Shown here in pieces: positions 33,917-42,276 of a DNA stretch of 64,000 bases. Both the position numbers and the translations under genes were made by a program. The number at the start of each line of letters is the position of its first letter. Position 1 is the first letter of the stretch. The notes beneath the pieces are model-generated. The model did no database searches and had not been told where the DNA came from. It saw only the letters and a program-made list of their open reading frames with translations. The stretch covers positions 10,743 to 74,742 of the forward strand of contig JBAXQC010000004.1 in assembly GCA_037131955.1 (NCBI GenBank). Reading direction: 5' to 3'. This DNA comes from CAIMMJ01 sp037131955. GTDB lineage: Bacteria; Bacteroidota; Bacteroidia; UBA4408.

Positions 33917-35512
33917 ATGAAAAATAAGAACACGGAACTACTTATAATAACTTCTTTTTTAGTTTGTTTTTTAGCCATCCTTTTAATTAATACTTTTCAT
34001 GCTCCTTTCTACATAGACGATGAATACAACTTAATAAAAGTAAATAGACCTAACGAACTTTTTGGTTCCTCCGATAATTTTATTCAAGATTTTATTGGCT
34101 TTCAAAAAGGTTTTTTTGATTACGGTAGATTCTTTCCTCTTCTTTCCTCTATAGTATTTTTAAGAGGAAAATTAGCAGGAACAAGTCCGTTTGCACAACA
34201 CGTTATTGTTTTTCTGTTTGGCATAGCAAGTGCTCTTGTAATTTATCTCATCGCTAAAAAATTAAATTTTTCAAAAACAATCTCTTTTATTTGCTCTATT
34301 ACATTTCTTACAGGTCACGAATTTGGTGAAATTTTTATGCGACTCCAATCTGGCGAATCGCCAGGCTTGTTATTTGTATTAATATCAATATTGTTTGTAT
34401 TAAAATACAAAGATTCCAGAAACAAAACTGATTTATACATTTCTTTTTTGTGCGGAATTTTTGCAGGTTTGTGCAAAGAGAGTTTTATCATCTTGCTGCC
34501 TCTAATTCCCATTCTATTGATAATGGAAAGCACTCCATTACTGTTGCCGGAAAAGATTACGAGAGAAAGAAATTCCTTTTACTTGTTTTATGGAGCATTT
34601 ATATTTTTAACTTTATTGTTACTCCTTGTTATTAAAACTTCTAATAAAGTTTTTGATTATGGAGAACCATTAAGTTTACCAGATTTGCTTTTGAATAATT
34701 TCATTTGGATTTTTAAATGGTTTGTTCCATTTATGCCATTTGTTTTAATTGCTTTAGTTGATATAATTAGAAAAAAGAAATTTAATCAAATTTTAATACT
34801 CTGCTTGTTCAGTGTGGCTTGGATTTCTTCTCAACTTTTAATGTACTATAAAATTATCATTTCCTTTTCTCAAGGAAGGTATTTAATACCAGCTGCATTA
34901 ATTTTTATTTTTCTACTGGGCCTTTCGCTCAATTATATTGAAAAAAATTATAAAAAGATTTTTTTAATAAGCTTGTTTTTAATTGGGTTAATCACCCTAA
35001 GAAATGCAAAAATAATTTACATCAATTCCAATGAGTTTGCGGCAAGAGCAAATGCTTACGATAATTTAATTGATGAAATGGTTCATCAAAAACCGCAAAA
35101 AATAGCTGTTTATGGTGGATTTGAATTTTTTCAATCTATTTCAACATTTTTTAAATGGCACAGCTATCAACCCCAATTAATTACCACTCCTATTGTTCCC
35201 GCCTTAAACCAAAAGAAAAAACAGTATGACAATTCCGCATTTGAAAATTCTCTTCAAGAAAAACTAAAACTAGATTTTGTATACAAAACACTTTCTGATC
35301 TAAAAACTGATACCAGTGTAAACTATCTTATTACCTCCGCTTACGAAGAATGGGAAGAATTGAATTATTCCGAAATTTCAAAATCATTTCCACACCATAA
35401 AAAAGTTACAGCCTATTTTTCCAACGCTAGCTTTAGCGATATTTTAAGAAAGGATTTTTGGACGGGAAACTTAAAAAACGACAAAAGGACCTTGGTTATT
35501 TTCTATAAATAA
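33917..35512 (+). CDS. Polytopic membrane protein, GT-C glycosyltransferase-like
   Basis: A 531-residue protein with about 10-11 membrane helices in residues 8-370 and a soluble C-terminal part of about 150 residues. The first periplasmic loop has FYIDDEYN, the place and type of acidic motif that lipid-linked-sugar GT-C enzymes use. I cannot assign a substrate. It stands 65 bases after the S41 protease gene on the same strand. It could instead be an uncharacterised membrane protein of other function. Confidence 0.65.
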   Translation: MKNKNTELLIITSFLVCFLAILLINTFHAPFYIDDEYNLIKVNRPNELFGSSDNFIQDFIGFQKGFFDYGRFFPLLSSIVFLRGKLAGTSPFAQHVIVFLFGIASALVIYLIAKKLNFSKTISFICSITFLTGHEFGEIFMRLQSGESPGLLFVLISILFVLKYKDSRNKTDLYISFLCGIFAGLCKESFIILLPLIPILLIMESTPLLLPEKITRERNSFYLFYGAFIFLTLLLLLVIKTSNKVFDYGEPLSLPDLLLNNFIWIFKWFVPFMPFVLIALVDIIRKKKFNQILILCLFSVAWISSQLLMYYKIIISFSQGRYLIPAALIFIFLLGLSLNYIEKNYKKIFLISLFLIGLITLRNAKIIYINSNEFAARANAYDNLIDEMVHQKPQKIAVYGGFEFFQSISTFFKWHSYQPQLITTPIVPALNQKKKQYDNSAFENSLQEKLKLDFVYKTLSDLKTDTSVNYLITSAYEEWEELNYSEISKSFPHHKKVTAYFSNASFSDILRKDFWTGNLKNDKRTLVIFYK

Positions 35513-35709
35513 ACGTTCATTTTAGTAAGATATCCTAAGTTTTATTTAGATAAAAAATAAATTTATTCCTTAAATAGTTTTATAGTGAATGTTTATTTTC
35601 ATTTTAAAATAAGGAATATGTCGCATAAACACTTTGAAGTTAATTTTGGGATAACAATATCTTAATGTCAAAAAAATGAGGCATTTAGGTTTTCTATTTC
35701 TAAAAAACC

Positions 35710-35717
35710 TACCTTTG
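35710..35717 (+). promoter_or_regulatory. -7 promoter element for the PhaE-like gene
   Basis: TACCTTTG matches TAnnTTTG. A TTTA at 35684 is a weak -33 with 22-base spacing. The predicted leader is about 36 bases. Confidence 0.5.
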
Positions 35718-35759
35718 CGGAAAATTTCAGAACAACTAAACCCCAAATAAATAAATAAA

Positions 35760-37112
35760 ATGAACAAGCAAAAGAACCTGGTAGAAAACCTTTTTGAAAC
35801 TCAAAGTAAAGCAATGAACAATTGGGTAGAAGCAACCAGAAAGATGCAAGAAGCCGTTATGCATGGAAATGCAGCAGAAAAATCTTCGGATTTATACAAC
35901 GAGTGGTTGCAAAATCAGCTTTCAATTTTTAAAAACATCACCACTGAAAGTCAACAACAAAATGAGGAAGTTCCAAACTCAGATTTCTTTGGCAATTGGT
36001 ACACACAACAAACAAAAGCAATCCAAGAAATGACAGAAAAAAACATGGAATGGATTCAAAAATCAATGAATTGGAATACTACCTCAAATGATAGCACTGA
36101 GCAGTTTTCTAAAATGACTGATTCTTGGAAATCTATGTACAACAATTGGAACGGAACTATGATGAGTACTTATGAAAATTTATCCAAGAATATGCAAGGA
36201 AATATTTCTAAAGATGTTTTTTCAAACATGTTTCAATCAAATAAAGTGTATTTAAATTTATTTGAAACATTTATGCCATTAATGAATGCTTTTCAAAATC
36301 AAAATCATTCGGCCGAAAACCTCAAGAAAATGATGAATCCTGAGTTTTACAAGGAGCTTACAGAAAAAATGTTTGGTTCTTGGTTTCCTAAAAATGATTT
36401 TTCTTCATTTTACCAAAACTACGCAAAGCAAATGACAGAAATGAGCGAAAAAGGATTTGGTTCAACAAAAGAAATGATGGAATCGTATCAAAATTTTATC
36501 AAACAAATGCCTTCAAATGCAAACTGGAACCAATTTATGAACCATACAAATCCTTTGGTTGAAATGTATGAAAAAACTTTTGCTCCTTACGCAAAATTAA
36601 TGAGTCCGGAACAAAACAATATGGGCGAAAAGATGGTAGAAATGATGGAAACCTTTTCTAAATATTCTATCAAACAAACTCAATTGCAATACTTGTTGTA
36701 CCAAACTTCTCAAAAAAGTATGGAAACAGCTGTTGAAAATGCTTACAAGAACATGTCAGAAAACAAAGAAATTTCAAACTTTAATCAATTTTTTAATGAG
36801 TGGGTTTCAGTTACAGACAAAGCTTTTGTTGAGCTTTTTGGTTCTGATGAATTTTCAGCTTTAAAATCTGAGGTTCTTTCTCTTTCTTCTCACATAAAAA
36901 AAGAAATGGAAGTTTCTATGGAAAAATCTATGGAAAAAATGCCATTTGCTTTCAAATCTCACCTCGATGAGTTGTATAAAAGCATTTACGACTTAAAAAA
37001 GATGGTGAAAGAAATGAAGAAAAATTTAGATTTAAATGTGGTTGAAGAAAACATCATCGAAGCAGAAAAAGCTGTTGTTAAGCCAAGTGCAGCTAAGTCT
37101 CGCAAAAAATAA
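35760..37112 (+). CDS. PhaE-like protein (class III PHA synthase subunit / phasin-like)
   Basis: A 450-residue, highly hydrophilic helical protein rich in Met, Asn, Gln, Lys and Trp, without membrane segments. The N-terminal pattern (NLVENLFETQSKAMNNWVEA, repeated W-aromatic helices) and the C-terminal coiled coil (ELYKSIYDLKKMVKEMKK) resemble PhaE, the non-catalytic partner of PhaC in polyhydroxyalkanoate synthesis, or long phasins. No phaC lies next to it. It has its own promoter and terminator. A cytoskeletal or other helical protein is a possible alternative. Confidence 0.6.
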   Translation: MNKQKNLVENLFETQSKAMNNWVEATRKMQEAVMHGNAAEKSSDLYNEWLQNQLSIFKNITTESQQQNEEVPNSDFFGNWYTQQTKAIQEMTEKNMEWIQKSMNWNTTSNDSTEQFSKMTDSWKSMYNNWNGTMMSTYENLSKNMQGNISKDVFSNMFQSNKVYLNLFETFMPLMNAFQNQNHSAENLKKMMNPEFYKELTEKMFGSWFPKNDFSSFYQNYAKQMTEMSEKGFGSTKEMMESYQNFIKQMPSNANWNQFMNHTNPLVEMYEKTFAPYAKLMSPEQNNMGEKMVEMMETFSKYSIKQTQLQYLLYQTSQKSMETAVENAYKNMSENKEISNFNQFFNEWVSVTDKAFVELFGSDEFSALKSEVLSLSSHIKKEMEVSMEKSMEKMPFAFKSHLDELYKSIYDLKKMVKEMKKNLDLNVVEENIIEAEKAVVKPSAAKSRKK

Positions 37113-37132
37113 TTAAAAAAATTTAGCAGTAG

Positions 37133-37160
37133 AAAAGCCGTTCAATTTTGAACGGCTTTT
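37133..37160 (+). terminator. Rho-independent terminator after the PhaE-like gene
   Basis: AAAAGCCGTTC / GAACGGCTTTT with a short AATTTT loop and a following TT run, 20 bases past the stop. The A/T flanks make it usable in both directions. Confidence 0.9.
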
Positions 37161-37238
37161 TTGTTATATTTATTTCTCGTTTTCTAACATGTCATTTGTT
37201 TGTCATAATAATTGTATTTTTACACCTCAAAATATTAA

Positions 37239-37904
37239 ATGAACAAACTTATTTTAACTGTTATTGCTTCTGTAGTTATAATTTCATCTTGCAAGCATGA
37301 ACCTGTAAACCCTAATTCAAATCCATCTAATAGCGCTGTATGCAACACAGATACAGCTTATTTCCAAAACGATGTATTGCCTTTATTTATTTCTAGCTGC
37401 GCCCTTTCTGGTTGCCACGATGCAGCATCAAGGAAACAAGGTTATAACCTCACAAGCTACAATTCCATTATGTCATCTGGAGACATAAAATCAGGAAGAC
37501 CAAACAGCGGAGATATAATGGAATCCATTAATAGAGGGTCTATGCCGCCTTCATCTCCATTAAGCGCTGATCAAAAAGCGTTGCTTTCAAAATGGATCAG
37601 TCAAGGTGCAAAAAACAACGGTTGCACTTCTGCATGCGACACCTCAAGCGTGAAATATTCTGCACAAGTAAAAACAATCATTGATGTAAATTGCAAAGGT
37701 TGTCACAGTGGAAGTTCCCCTCAAGGCAGTATAGATTTATCTACTTATGAATTAGTAAAAGCTAAGGTAACAGCAAATTTACTTTACGAATCAATAAGTC
37801 ATACCGGAGGAGTTTCCCCAATGCCAAAGGGAGGAAGCAAGCTAAGCGATTGTCAAATAAGAGCGGTTAAAATATGGATTGATGCAGGTGCTCCCAACAA
37901 TTAA
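37239..37904 (+). CDS. Lipoprotein with two cytochrome c-like domains (one CX4CH, one CXXCH)
   Basis: A 221-residue lipoprotein: lipobox IISSC with Cys18. Domain 1 (about 38-125) has Cys54-x4-Cys59-His60, an unusual five-residue heme-binding spacing, with MPPSSP as a possible axial Met. Domain 2 (about 138-221) has a normal Cys152-x2-Cys155-His156 and SPMPKGG. Domain 2 is closely similar to the whole of the next protein, so one arose from the other. It is the first gene of a three-gene set with that protein and a DUF5777 barrel. The role is probably electron transfer at the outer membrane (inferred). Confidence 0.85.
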   Translation: MNKLILTVIASVVIISSCKHEPVNPNSNPSNSAVCNTDTAYFQNDVLPLFISSCALSGCHDAASRKQGYNLTSYNSIMSSGDIKSGRPNSGDIMESINRGSMPPSSPLSADQKALLSKWISQGAKNNGCTSACDTSSVKYSAQVKTIIDVNCKGCHSGSSPQGSIDLSTYELVKAKVTANLLYESISHTGGVSPMPKGGSKLSDCQIRAVKIWIDAGAPNN

Positions 37905-37914
37905 TATTATTTCT

Positions 37915-38286
37915 ATGAAAAAAAACTATTTTATATTTTCTCTGTTAACCCTTGTAGCGCTTAGTTTTAGTTCATGCTATTACGATAACGAAGAAGAACT
38001 GTATCCATCGGTTATTACTTGCGATACCATCACCGTTACGTACTCAAAATCTGTGCTGCCAATTTTAACTGCGAGTTGCAATGGTTGCCATAGCTCTCCT
38101 TCTGGCCAAGGAGGGATAATTTTAGATACCTATGCCAAGGCAAGCCAATATGCCAATAGCGGTTTATTGTATGGTGTAATTAGCCATACAAGCGGTTCAC
38201 CAATGCCAAAGGGTGGCGCAAAAATTGACGACTGTTCAATTGCAAAAATAAAAAAGTGGGCCGCTGCTGGTGCACCAAATAATTAA
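37915..38286 (+). CDS. Monoheme cytochrome c-like lipoprotein
   Basis: A 123-residue lipoprotein starting at the ATG of MKKNYFIFSL; a longer frame from 37879 would run back into the previous gene and hide the signal peptide. Lipobox SFSSC (Cys21). One heme site ASCNGCHSS and a possible axial Met in GSPMPKGGAKIDDC, matching domain 2 of the preceding protein nearly end to end (both finish AGAPNN). The gap to the preceding gene is 10 bases. It is a tandem duplicate with a likely shared function. Confidence 0.85.
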   Translation: MKKNYFIFSLLTLVALSFSSCYYDNEEELYPSVITCDTITVTYSKSVLPILTASCNGCHSSPSGQGGIILDTYAKASQYANSGLLYGVISHTSGSPMPKGGAKIDDCSIAKIKKWAAAGAPNN

Positions 38287-38302
38287 AATCAATAAAATTT
38301 AT

Positions 38303-39169
38303 ATGAAAAATATTTTTACAATACTATCTCTTTTATGTGTGATACTTTGCACATCTGCTTTTGCTCAAGATGATATGATGAGTATGTTGGATGCAGAAAC
38401 TCCCAAACAAAAAGAGTACGCAAAAAATGCATTTAAATCATCAAGGGTAATCAACTGCCATTCTATGGAAATGATTGCCAAGAAATCTTTAGACTTTAGA
38501 ATATTACACAGATTTGGAAACATAAAACCAGGTATATACGATTTGTTTGGCTTAGATCAGGCTTCCATGAGAATGGGGTTTGATTACGGTCTTACAAAAA
38601 ATCTAACCATTGGAGTAGGGCGCAGTACCTTAAACAAAGAAATTGACGGATTTGTAAAATACAGAGTGCTTTGGCAGGGAGTAAATGGAGGCTCGCCGGT
38701 TTCAATAGTTTTAATTGCTGGGTCTACACTAAAAACTATCAGATTTGCCGACCCCACAAGAAAAAATTATTTTACCTCAAGGTTGGGATATTATTATCAA
38801 GTAATTGTGGGAAGAAAATTCAATGAAAACTTTTCTTTGCAATTAACCCCAACATTGGTTCACCGAAACATCATTGAAAAGAAAGACGATTCCAATGATA
38901 TTTACGCTGTTTCATTTGGAGGAAGATACAAGGTTACAAAACGATTGGCTGTGTTGGCCGATTATTCGCAAATAATGAATGGTTATCCCGAAAAATTCAA
39001 TCAAAATCCATTGTCCTTGGGGGTTGATATAGAAACAGGAGGTCACGTTTTTCAGCTCCACGTTTCAAACACAAGAGGCTTAAACGAAAGGGCTTTTATA
39101 ACCGAAACTACCAACGATTTCTTTAAAGGAAACATGTTCTTTGGATTTAACCTTTCTAGAATGTTTTAA
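38303..39169 (+). CDS. DUF5777-type outer-membrane beta-barrel protein
   Basis: A 288-residue protein from the ATG of MKNIFTILSL; the frame extended to 38270 overlaps the previous gene and lacks a signal start. Signal peptide 1-21 (cut after AFA). The mature part shows the alternating pattern of a small outer-membrane barrel (VLADYSQIMNGYP, FFGFNLSRMF at the end, with terminal Phe). The family resembles DUF5777 proteins, which I recall next to cytochrome and YceI genes in Bacteroidota. The gap to the heme lipoprotein is 16 bases. Confidence 0.8.
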   Translation: MKNIFTILSLLCVILCTSAFAQDDMMSMLDAETPKQKEYAKNAFKSSRVINCHSMEMIAKKSLDFRILHRFGNIKPGIYDLFGLDQASMRMGFDYGLTKNLTIGVGRSTLNKEIDGFVKYRVLWQGVNGGSPVSIVLIAGSTLKTIRFADPTRKNYFTSRLGYYYQVIVGRKFNENFSLQLTPTLVHRNIIEKKDDSNDIYAVSFGGRYKVTKRLAVLADYSQIMNGYPEKFNQNPLSLGVDIETGGHVFQLHVSNTRGLNERAFITETTNDFFKGNMFFGFNLSRMF

Positions 39170-39182
39170 TAAAAATTTAAGT

Positions 39183-39190
39183 TACATTTG
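39183..39190 (+). promoter_or_regulatory. -7 promoter element for ndk
   Basis: TACATTTG matches TAnnTTTG; the transcript would begin about 11 bases before the ATG. No clear -33 TTTG is present. Confidence 0.5.
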
Positions 39191-39207
39191 CACTCCAAAA
39201 AAAAATT

Positions 39208-39624
39208 ATGTCAAACTTAACTTTTACAATGATTAAACCCGATGCAGTTGAAAAAAACTACATTGGAGGTATTTTAAAAATGATTAACGATGCTGGATTT
39301 AGAATTCATGCAATGAAGTTTACCCAATTGAGCAAAGAAGCTGCGGGTAAATTTTACGAAGTACACAAAGAGAGACCTTTTTATGGTGAGTTAGTAGATT
39401 ACATGTCATCTGGCCCAATAGTGGCGGCAGTGTTAGTAAAGGAAAATGCAGTTGCAGATTTTAGAACACTAATTGGTGCAACAGACCCTACAAAAGCTGC
39501 CGACGGAACTATAAGAAAAATATATGCTCAATCTATTGCTGCCAATGCAGTTCATGGCTCAGATAGCGATGAAAATGCAGCCATTGAAGCAGGCTTTTTC
39601 TTTTCTTCATTGGAGAGATTTTAA
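39208..39624 (+). CDS. ndk: Nucleoside diphosphate kinase
   Basis: A 138-residue enzyme that balances NTP and dNTP pools by phosphate exchange. The phosphorylated His lies in NAVHGSDSDENA, the family's active-site motif, and the start TFTMIKPDAVEKNYIGG is standard. It is the usual short form. It is a single gene with its own -7 element and a perfect terminator. Confidence 0.97.
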   Translation: MSNLTFTMIKPDAVEKNYIGGILKMINDAGFRIHAMKFTQLSKEAAGKFYEVHKERPFYGELVDYMSSGPIVAAVLVKENAVADFRTLIGATDPTKAADGTIRKIYAQSIAANAVHGSDSDENAAIEAGFFFSSLERF

Positions 39625-39650
39625 TTTCAATAAACAGTAATTTTAAACTT

Positions 39651-39670
39651 TGGCTCTGGTTTCAGGGCCA
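39651..39670 (+). terminator. Rho-independent terminator after ndk
   Basis: TGGCTCTG / CAGGGCCA (one G-T pair) with the 4-base loop GTTT and eight T residues. It lies 26 bases past ndk and directly before ccmB, so ccmB needs its own promoter or read-through. Confidence 0.88.
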
Positions 39671-39700
39671 TTTTTTTTATTCTTTTTCAAAAATGCAGCA

Positions 39701-40360
39701 ATGATTGTACAGCAAACCAAGTCCGTTATTTTTAATGAATTTAGAAGCGAAATAAAAAGCACTCAATCGCTTGCTGGTATTGTACTATACGTTTTTGCAA
39801 CAATTTTTATTTGTTATTTGTCCTTTAAAACAATTATAGCTGTAACAGTTTGGAATGCTTTATTTTGGGTTATTTTTACTTTTACAGGAATCAATTCTAT
39901 TGCAAAAAGTTTTTTACAAAATTCTAGAGGGTATCAAATTTATATTTATTCATTGGTGCATCCAGTTGCTTACATTTTAGGAAAAACTATTTACAATTTT
40001 TTTCTTACGTTTTTAATGGCGCTTTTTTCTTATATTTTATACTCTGTTTATATTAAAAATCTTGTGCAAGACCAACCGTTTTTTTTTATTGCTTTACTTC
40101 TCGGGAGTTTGGGTTTTTCCTCTATATTAACAATGGTCTCGGCAATTGCTTCAAAGGCATCGTCTAACTTTAGTTTAATGGCAATACTTAGTTTTCCATT
40201 GCTAATTCCTTTCTTAATTGTACTAATAAAGTTCTCTAAAAATGCTGTAGACGGACTAGACAGAAGCATCAGTTATCCGCTTATCACGGTATTAATTTTA
40301 CTTTTTTTTGTGGTTAATTTATTGAGCTTAGTTTTGTTTCCTTATTTGTGGAAAGAATAG
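39701..40360 (+). CDS. ccmB: Heme exporter subunit CcmB
   Basis: A 219-residue membrane protein with six hydrophobic helices, the permease of the CcmAB ABC transporter needed for c-type cytochrome maturation. The start MIVQQTKSVIFNEFRSEIKS matches the family. The frame opens earlier (TTG at 39650), but that part runs through the ndk terminator, so ATG 39701 is chosen. No other ccm gene (ccmA, C, E or F) is near, although the window has at least nine heme-attachment sites needing this system. Confidence 0.88.
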   Translation: MIVQQTKSVIFNEFRSEIKSTQSLAGIVLYVFATIFICYLSFKTIIAVTVWNALFWVIFTFTGINSIAKSFLQNSRGYQIYIYSLVHPVAYILGKTIYNFFLTFLMALFSYILYSVYIKNLVQDQPFFFIALLLGSLGFSSILTMVSAIASKASSNFSLMAILSFPLLIPFLIVLIKFSKNAVDGLDRSISYPLITVLILLFFVVNLLSLVLFPYLWKE

Positions 40361-40480
40361 AGAACAGTTACAGTAAATAAAAGCAAGAAACATCTGTTAT
40401 TAATTTAGTTTTGGTATGTGACCATCAATTGCTGGTTGATGAAATAAAAGTATTTTAATACAAGTAAAAAAAGAAAATAA

Positions 40481-40612
40481 AAAACATTAAAACAACTTAC
40501 TCCACTAGAAAAAATTAAACTTAATGTTGAGGAATCTTCAACAGTGGATATTTTTGAAAAATTATTTATCAGCCCAAATACTAGTGAGACCCCACAGAAA
40601 AAAATAGTCTAA
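40481..40612 (+). pseudogene. Possible remnant of a coding sequence
   Basis: Forty-three sense codons ending in TAA, opening directly after an in-frame stop, with no ATG. The translated stretch (TPLEKIKLNVEESSTVDIFE) looks protein-like, but chance cannot be excluded in AT-rich DNA. The family is not recognised. Confidence 0.2.
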
Positions 40613-40892
40613 AAAAACACATAGCAAAACAATTATTTTTTTAGTAAAATTTGTTTTTGATCGCCACTTTCACCAATGGTGTTTTTAAGTTTAACACCGT
40701 CGATATAATTAATCTATTTTTTTTGGATGTTTAGGTAATTCACCATTTAAAATTTCTAACGTTAATATGCAAAAGCTTAATTATCAACATGAAATAAACA
40801 AAGAAACAGATGGTCTTATTTAGAATCATTTTAAATTAAATTTTTCTTGCAATTTATTTGTTATTCTGTCTCCTATGAAACGTTTGTTCTAC

Positions 40893-40900
40893 TAAATTTG
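40893..40900 (+). promoter_or_regulatory. -7 promoter element for the act-cox operon
   Basis: TAAATTTG matches TAnnTTTG and lies 49 bases before the actA ATG. No TTTG is at the ideal -33 spacing, so the operon promoter may need an activator, or lie elsewhere. Confidence 0.4.
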
Positions 40901-40910
40901 TCCTCACAAA

Positions 40911-40932
40911 ACTGTCAAAAAACTGTCAAAAA
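40911..40932. repeat. Two exact 11-bp tandem repeats in the actA leader
   Basis: ACTGTCAAAAA twice in a row, 17 bases before the actA start. This may be a regulator site or an mRNA feature; no function is shown. Confidence 0.5.
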
Positions 40933-40949
40933 CTAACCTAAGTTTTTAT

Positions 40950-42227
40950 ATGTCAATTCGTTACGAAAATATTTTAGTGTCAAAAGTCGCTTCGCTAATT
41001 GTTGCGATTTTGTTGTTTTTAGGAACTTCTTCCTACACCAAAGCTCAAAGCCCAGAAGAAAATGGTGAAAAACTCTTTAAGCAAAATTGTACCTCATGTC
41101 ACGCTCTCAACAAAAAAGTTGTTGGGCCAGCACTTGCTGGTGTGGCTGATAGAGTGCCTCAACCTGCCGAAGAATGGCTAATTAAATGGATAAAAAACTC
41201 GTCAGCAGTAATCAAAGCAGGCGATTCTTACGCAGTTAAAATTTTTAACGAATACAACAAATCTGTAATGCCTTCTCAAGCATTGACCGATGCACAGGTA
41301 AAAGATGTTTTGGCATACATTAAAAATCCGCCAGCACCAAAAGGCGGTGCAGCTCCTGTTGCTACTGCTCAAACAACTGAGCCAGTTGGAACTTCATACG
41401 ATGCCAATACTTTTCTTTATGGATTAGCAATACTCTTTGTTATATTAATTGTTGTTTTAAAAGGCGTTTCAAAAAACTTAGCCACCCTTGTTCGTCAAAA
41501 AGATGGTCAGTCAGAGCCGGAACCTCATCCTTACGAAGGAAAATATAATTTATCTGCACTTTGGTACTGGATGAGAACTCACAAAAAATGGGTTGCAGTA
41601 ATATTCTTAGTTCTTGCAGGTGTTGGTTCAAGGGCTGCATGGGATGGAATGATGGGAATTGGAGTTTATCAAGGATACATGCCTGAGCAGCCAATTTGGT
41701 TTTCACATAAAATTCATGCTGGGCAAAATGGTGTTAATTGCCAATATTGCCATTCGGGTGTAGAAAAATCAAAGGTTGCCAACGTTCCTTCTGCAAACGT
41801 TTGTATGAATTGCCACAAATACATTCAAGAAGGAACAATTAGTGGCACAAAAGAAATTGCTAAAATATATGCTGCATTAGACTATAATCCAGAAAAACAA
41901 ACCTATGGCGAGAACCAAAAACCAATTAAATGGGTAAGGGTTCACAATCTTCCGGATCATGTTTATTTCAATCACTCACAACACGTAAAAGTGGGTAAAA
42001 TTGAGTGCACAGAATGTCATGGCGAAATTGCAAAAATGGATACTGTTTATCAAAATTCACTACTTACAATGGGATGGTGTATAGATTGTCATAGAAAAAC
42101 CGAAGTAAAAATGGAAGGCAATGCATACTACAACGAATTGCATGCAAAACTTAAAGAAAAGTACAAAGGAGAGCCAATAACAGTGGCAAAAATGGGTGGA
42201 TTAGAATGTGCAAAATGTCATTATTAA
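40950..42227 (+). CDS. actA: Alternative complex III subunit ActA, hexaheme form with fused cytochrome c domain
   Basis: A 425-residue multiheme subunit of quinol:electron-acceptor oxidoreductase (ACIII). After a signal-like helix (10-28), residues 36-130 form a monoheme cytochrome c domain (Cys47-Cys50-His51, Met107-type ligand in SVMPSQ). A membrane helix (about 155-172) and another (about 213-230) follow, then five CXXCH sites at His268, 289, 357, 381 and 424, the pentaheme ActA part. This gives six hemes in one chain, where the Rhodothermus type has five. It is the first gene of actABCDEF-coxBA. Confidence 0.93.
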   Translation: MSIRYENILVSKVASLIVAILLFLGTSSYTKAQSPEENGEKLFKQNCTSCHALNKKVVGPALAGVADRVPQPAEEWLIKWIKNSSAVIKAGDSYAVKIFNEYNKSVMPSQALTDAQVKDVLAYIKNPPAPKGGAAPVATAQTTEPVGTSYDANTFLYGLAILFVILIVVLKGVSKNLATLVRQKDGQSEPEPHPYEGKYNLSALWYWMRTHKKWVAVIFLVLAGVGSRAAWDGMMGIGVYQGYMPEQPIWFSHKIHAGQNGVNCQYCHSGVEKSKVANVPSANVCMNCHKYIQEGTISGTKEIAKIYAALDYNPEKQTYGENQKPIKWVRVHNLPDHVYFNHSQHVKVGKIECTECHGEIAKMDTVYQNSLLTMGWCIDCHRKTEVKMEGNAYYNELHAKLKEKYKGEPITVAKMGGLECAKCHY

Positions 42228-42276
42228 AAAAAATTATTGGGTAAACAATCATCATAAAAGTTTCGAAGTAATTACT

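Larger units (their letters stand above)
40361..40949. other. 589-base gap: leader of the act operon, possible gene remnant
   Basis: No full gene. One frame at 40481-40612 (+) stays open for 43 codons without an ATG, with a coding-like composition (containing LTPLEKIKLNVEESS), and may be the end of a decayed gene. Near 40680 lie small hairpins. The 3' part carries a -7 element (40893-40900) and two 11-bp tandem repeats (40911-40932) in the likely leader of actA. Confidence 0.5.

Noticed and set aside
37879..37914. N-terminal extension of the monoheme lipoprotein
   Set aside because: It overlaps the preceding gene and puts 12 residues before the signal peptide; ATG 37915 starts the signal correctly.
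38270..38302. N-terminal extension of the DUF5777-like barrel gene
   Set aside because: It overlaps the preceding gene and precedes a normal signal peptide beginning at 38303.
39650..39700. N-terminal extension of ccmB from TTG
   Set aside because: It would translate the ndk terminator hairpin and its T run (the Phe-rich stretch); the family start is at ATG 39701.
42208..42276. N-terminal extension of actB
   Set aside because: It overlaps the end of actA, lacks family similarity, and would displace the twin-arginine signal; ATG 42277 is the normal start.
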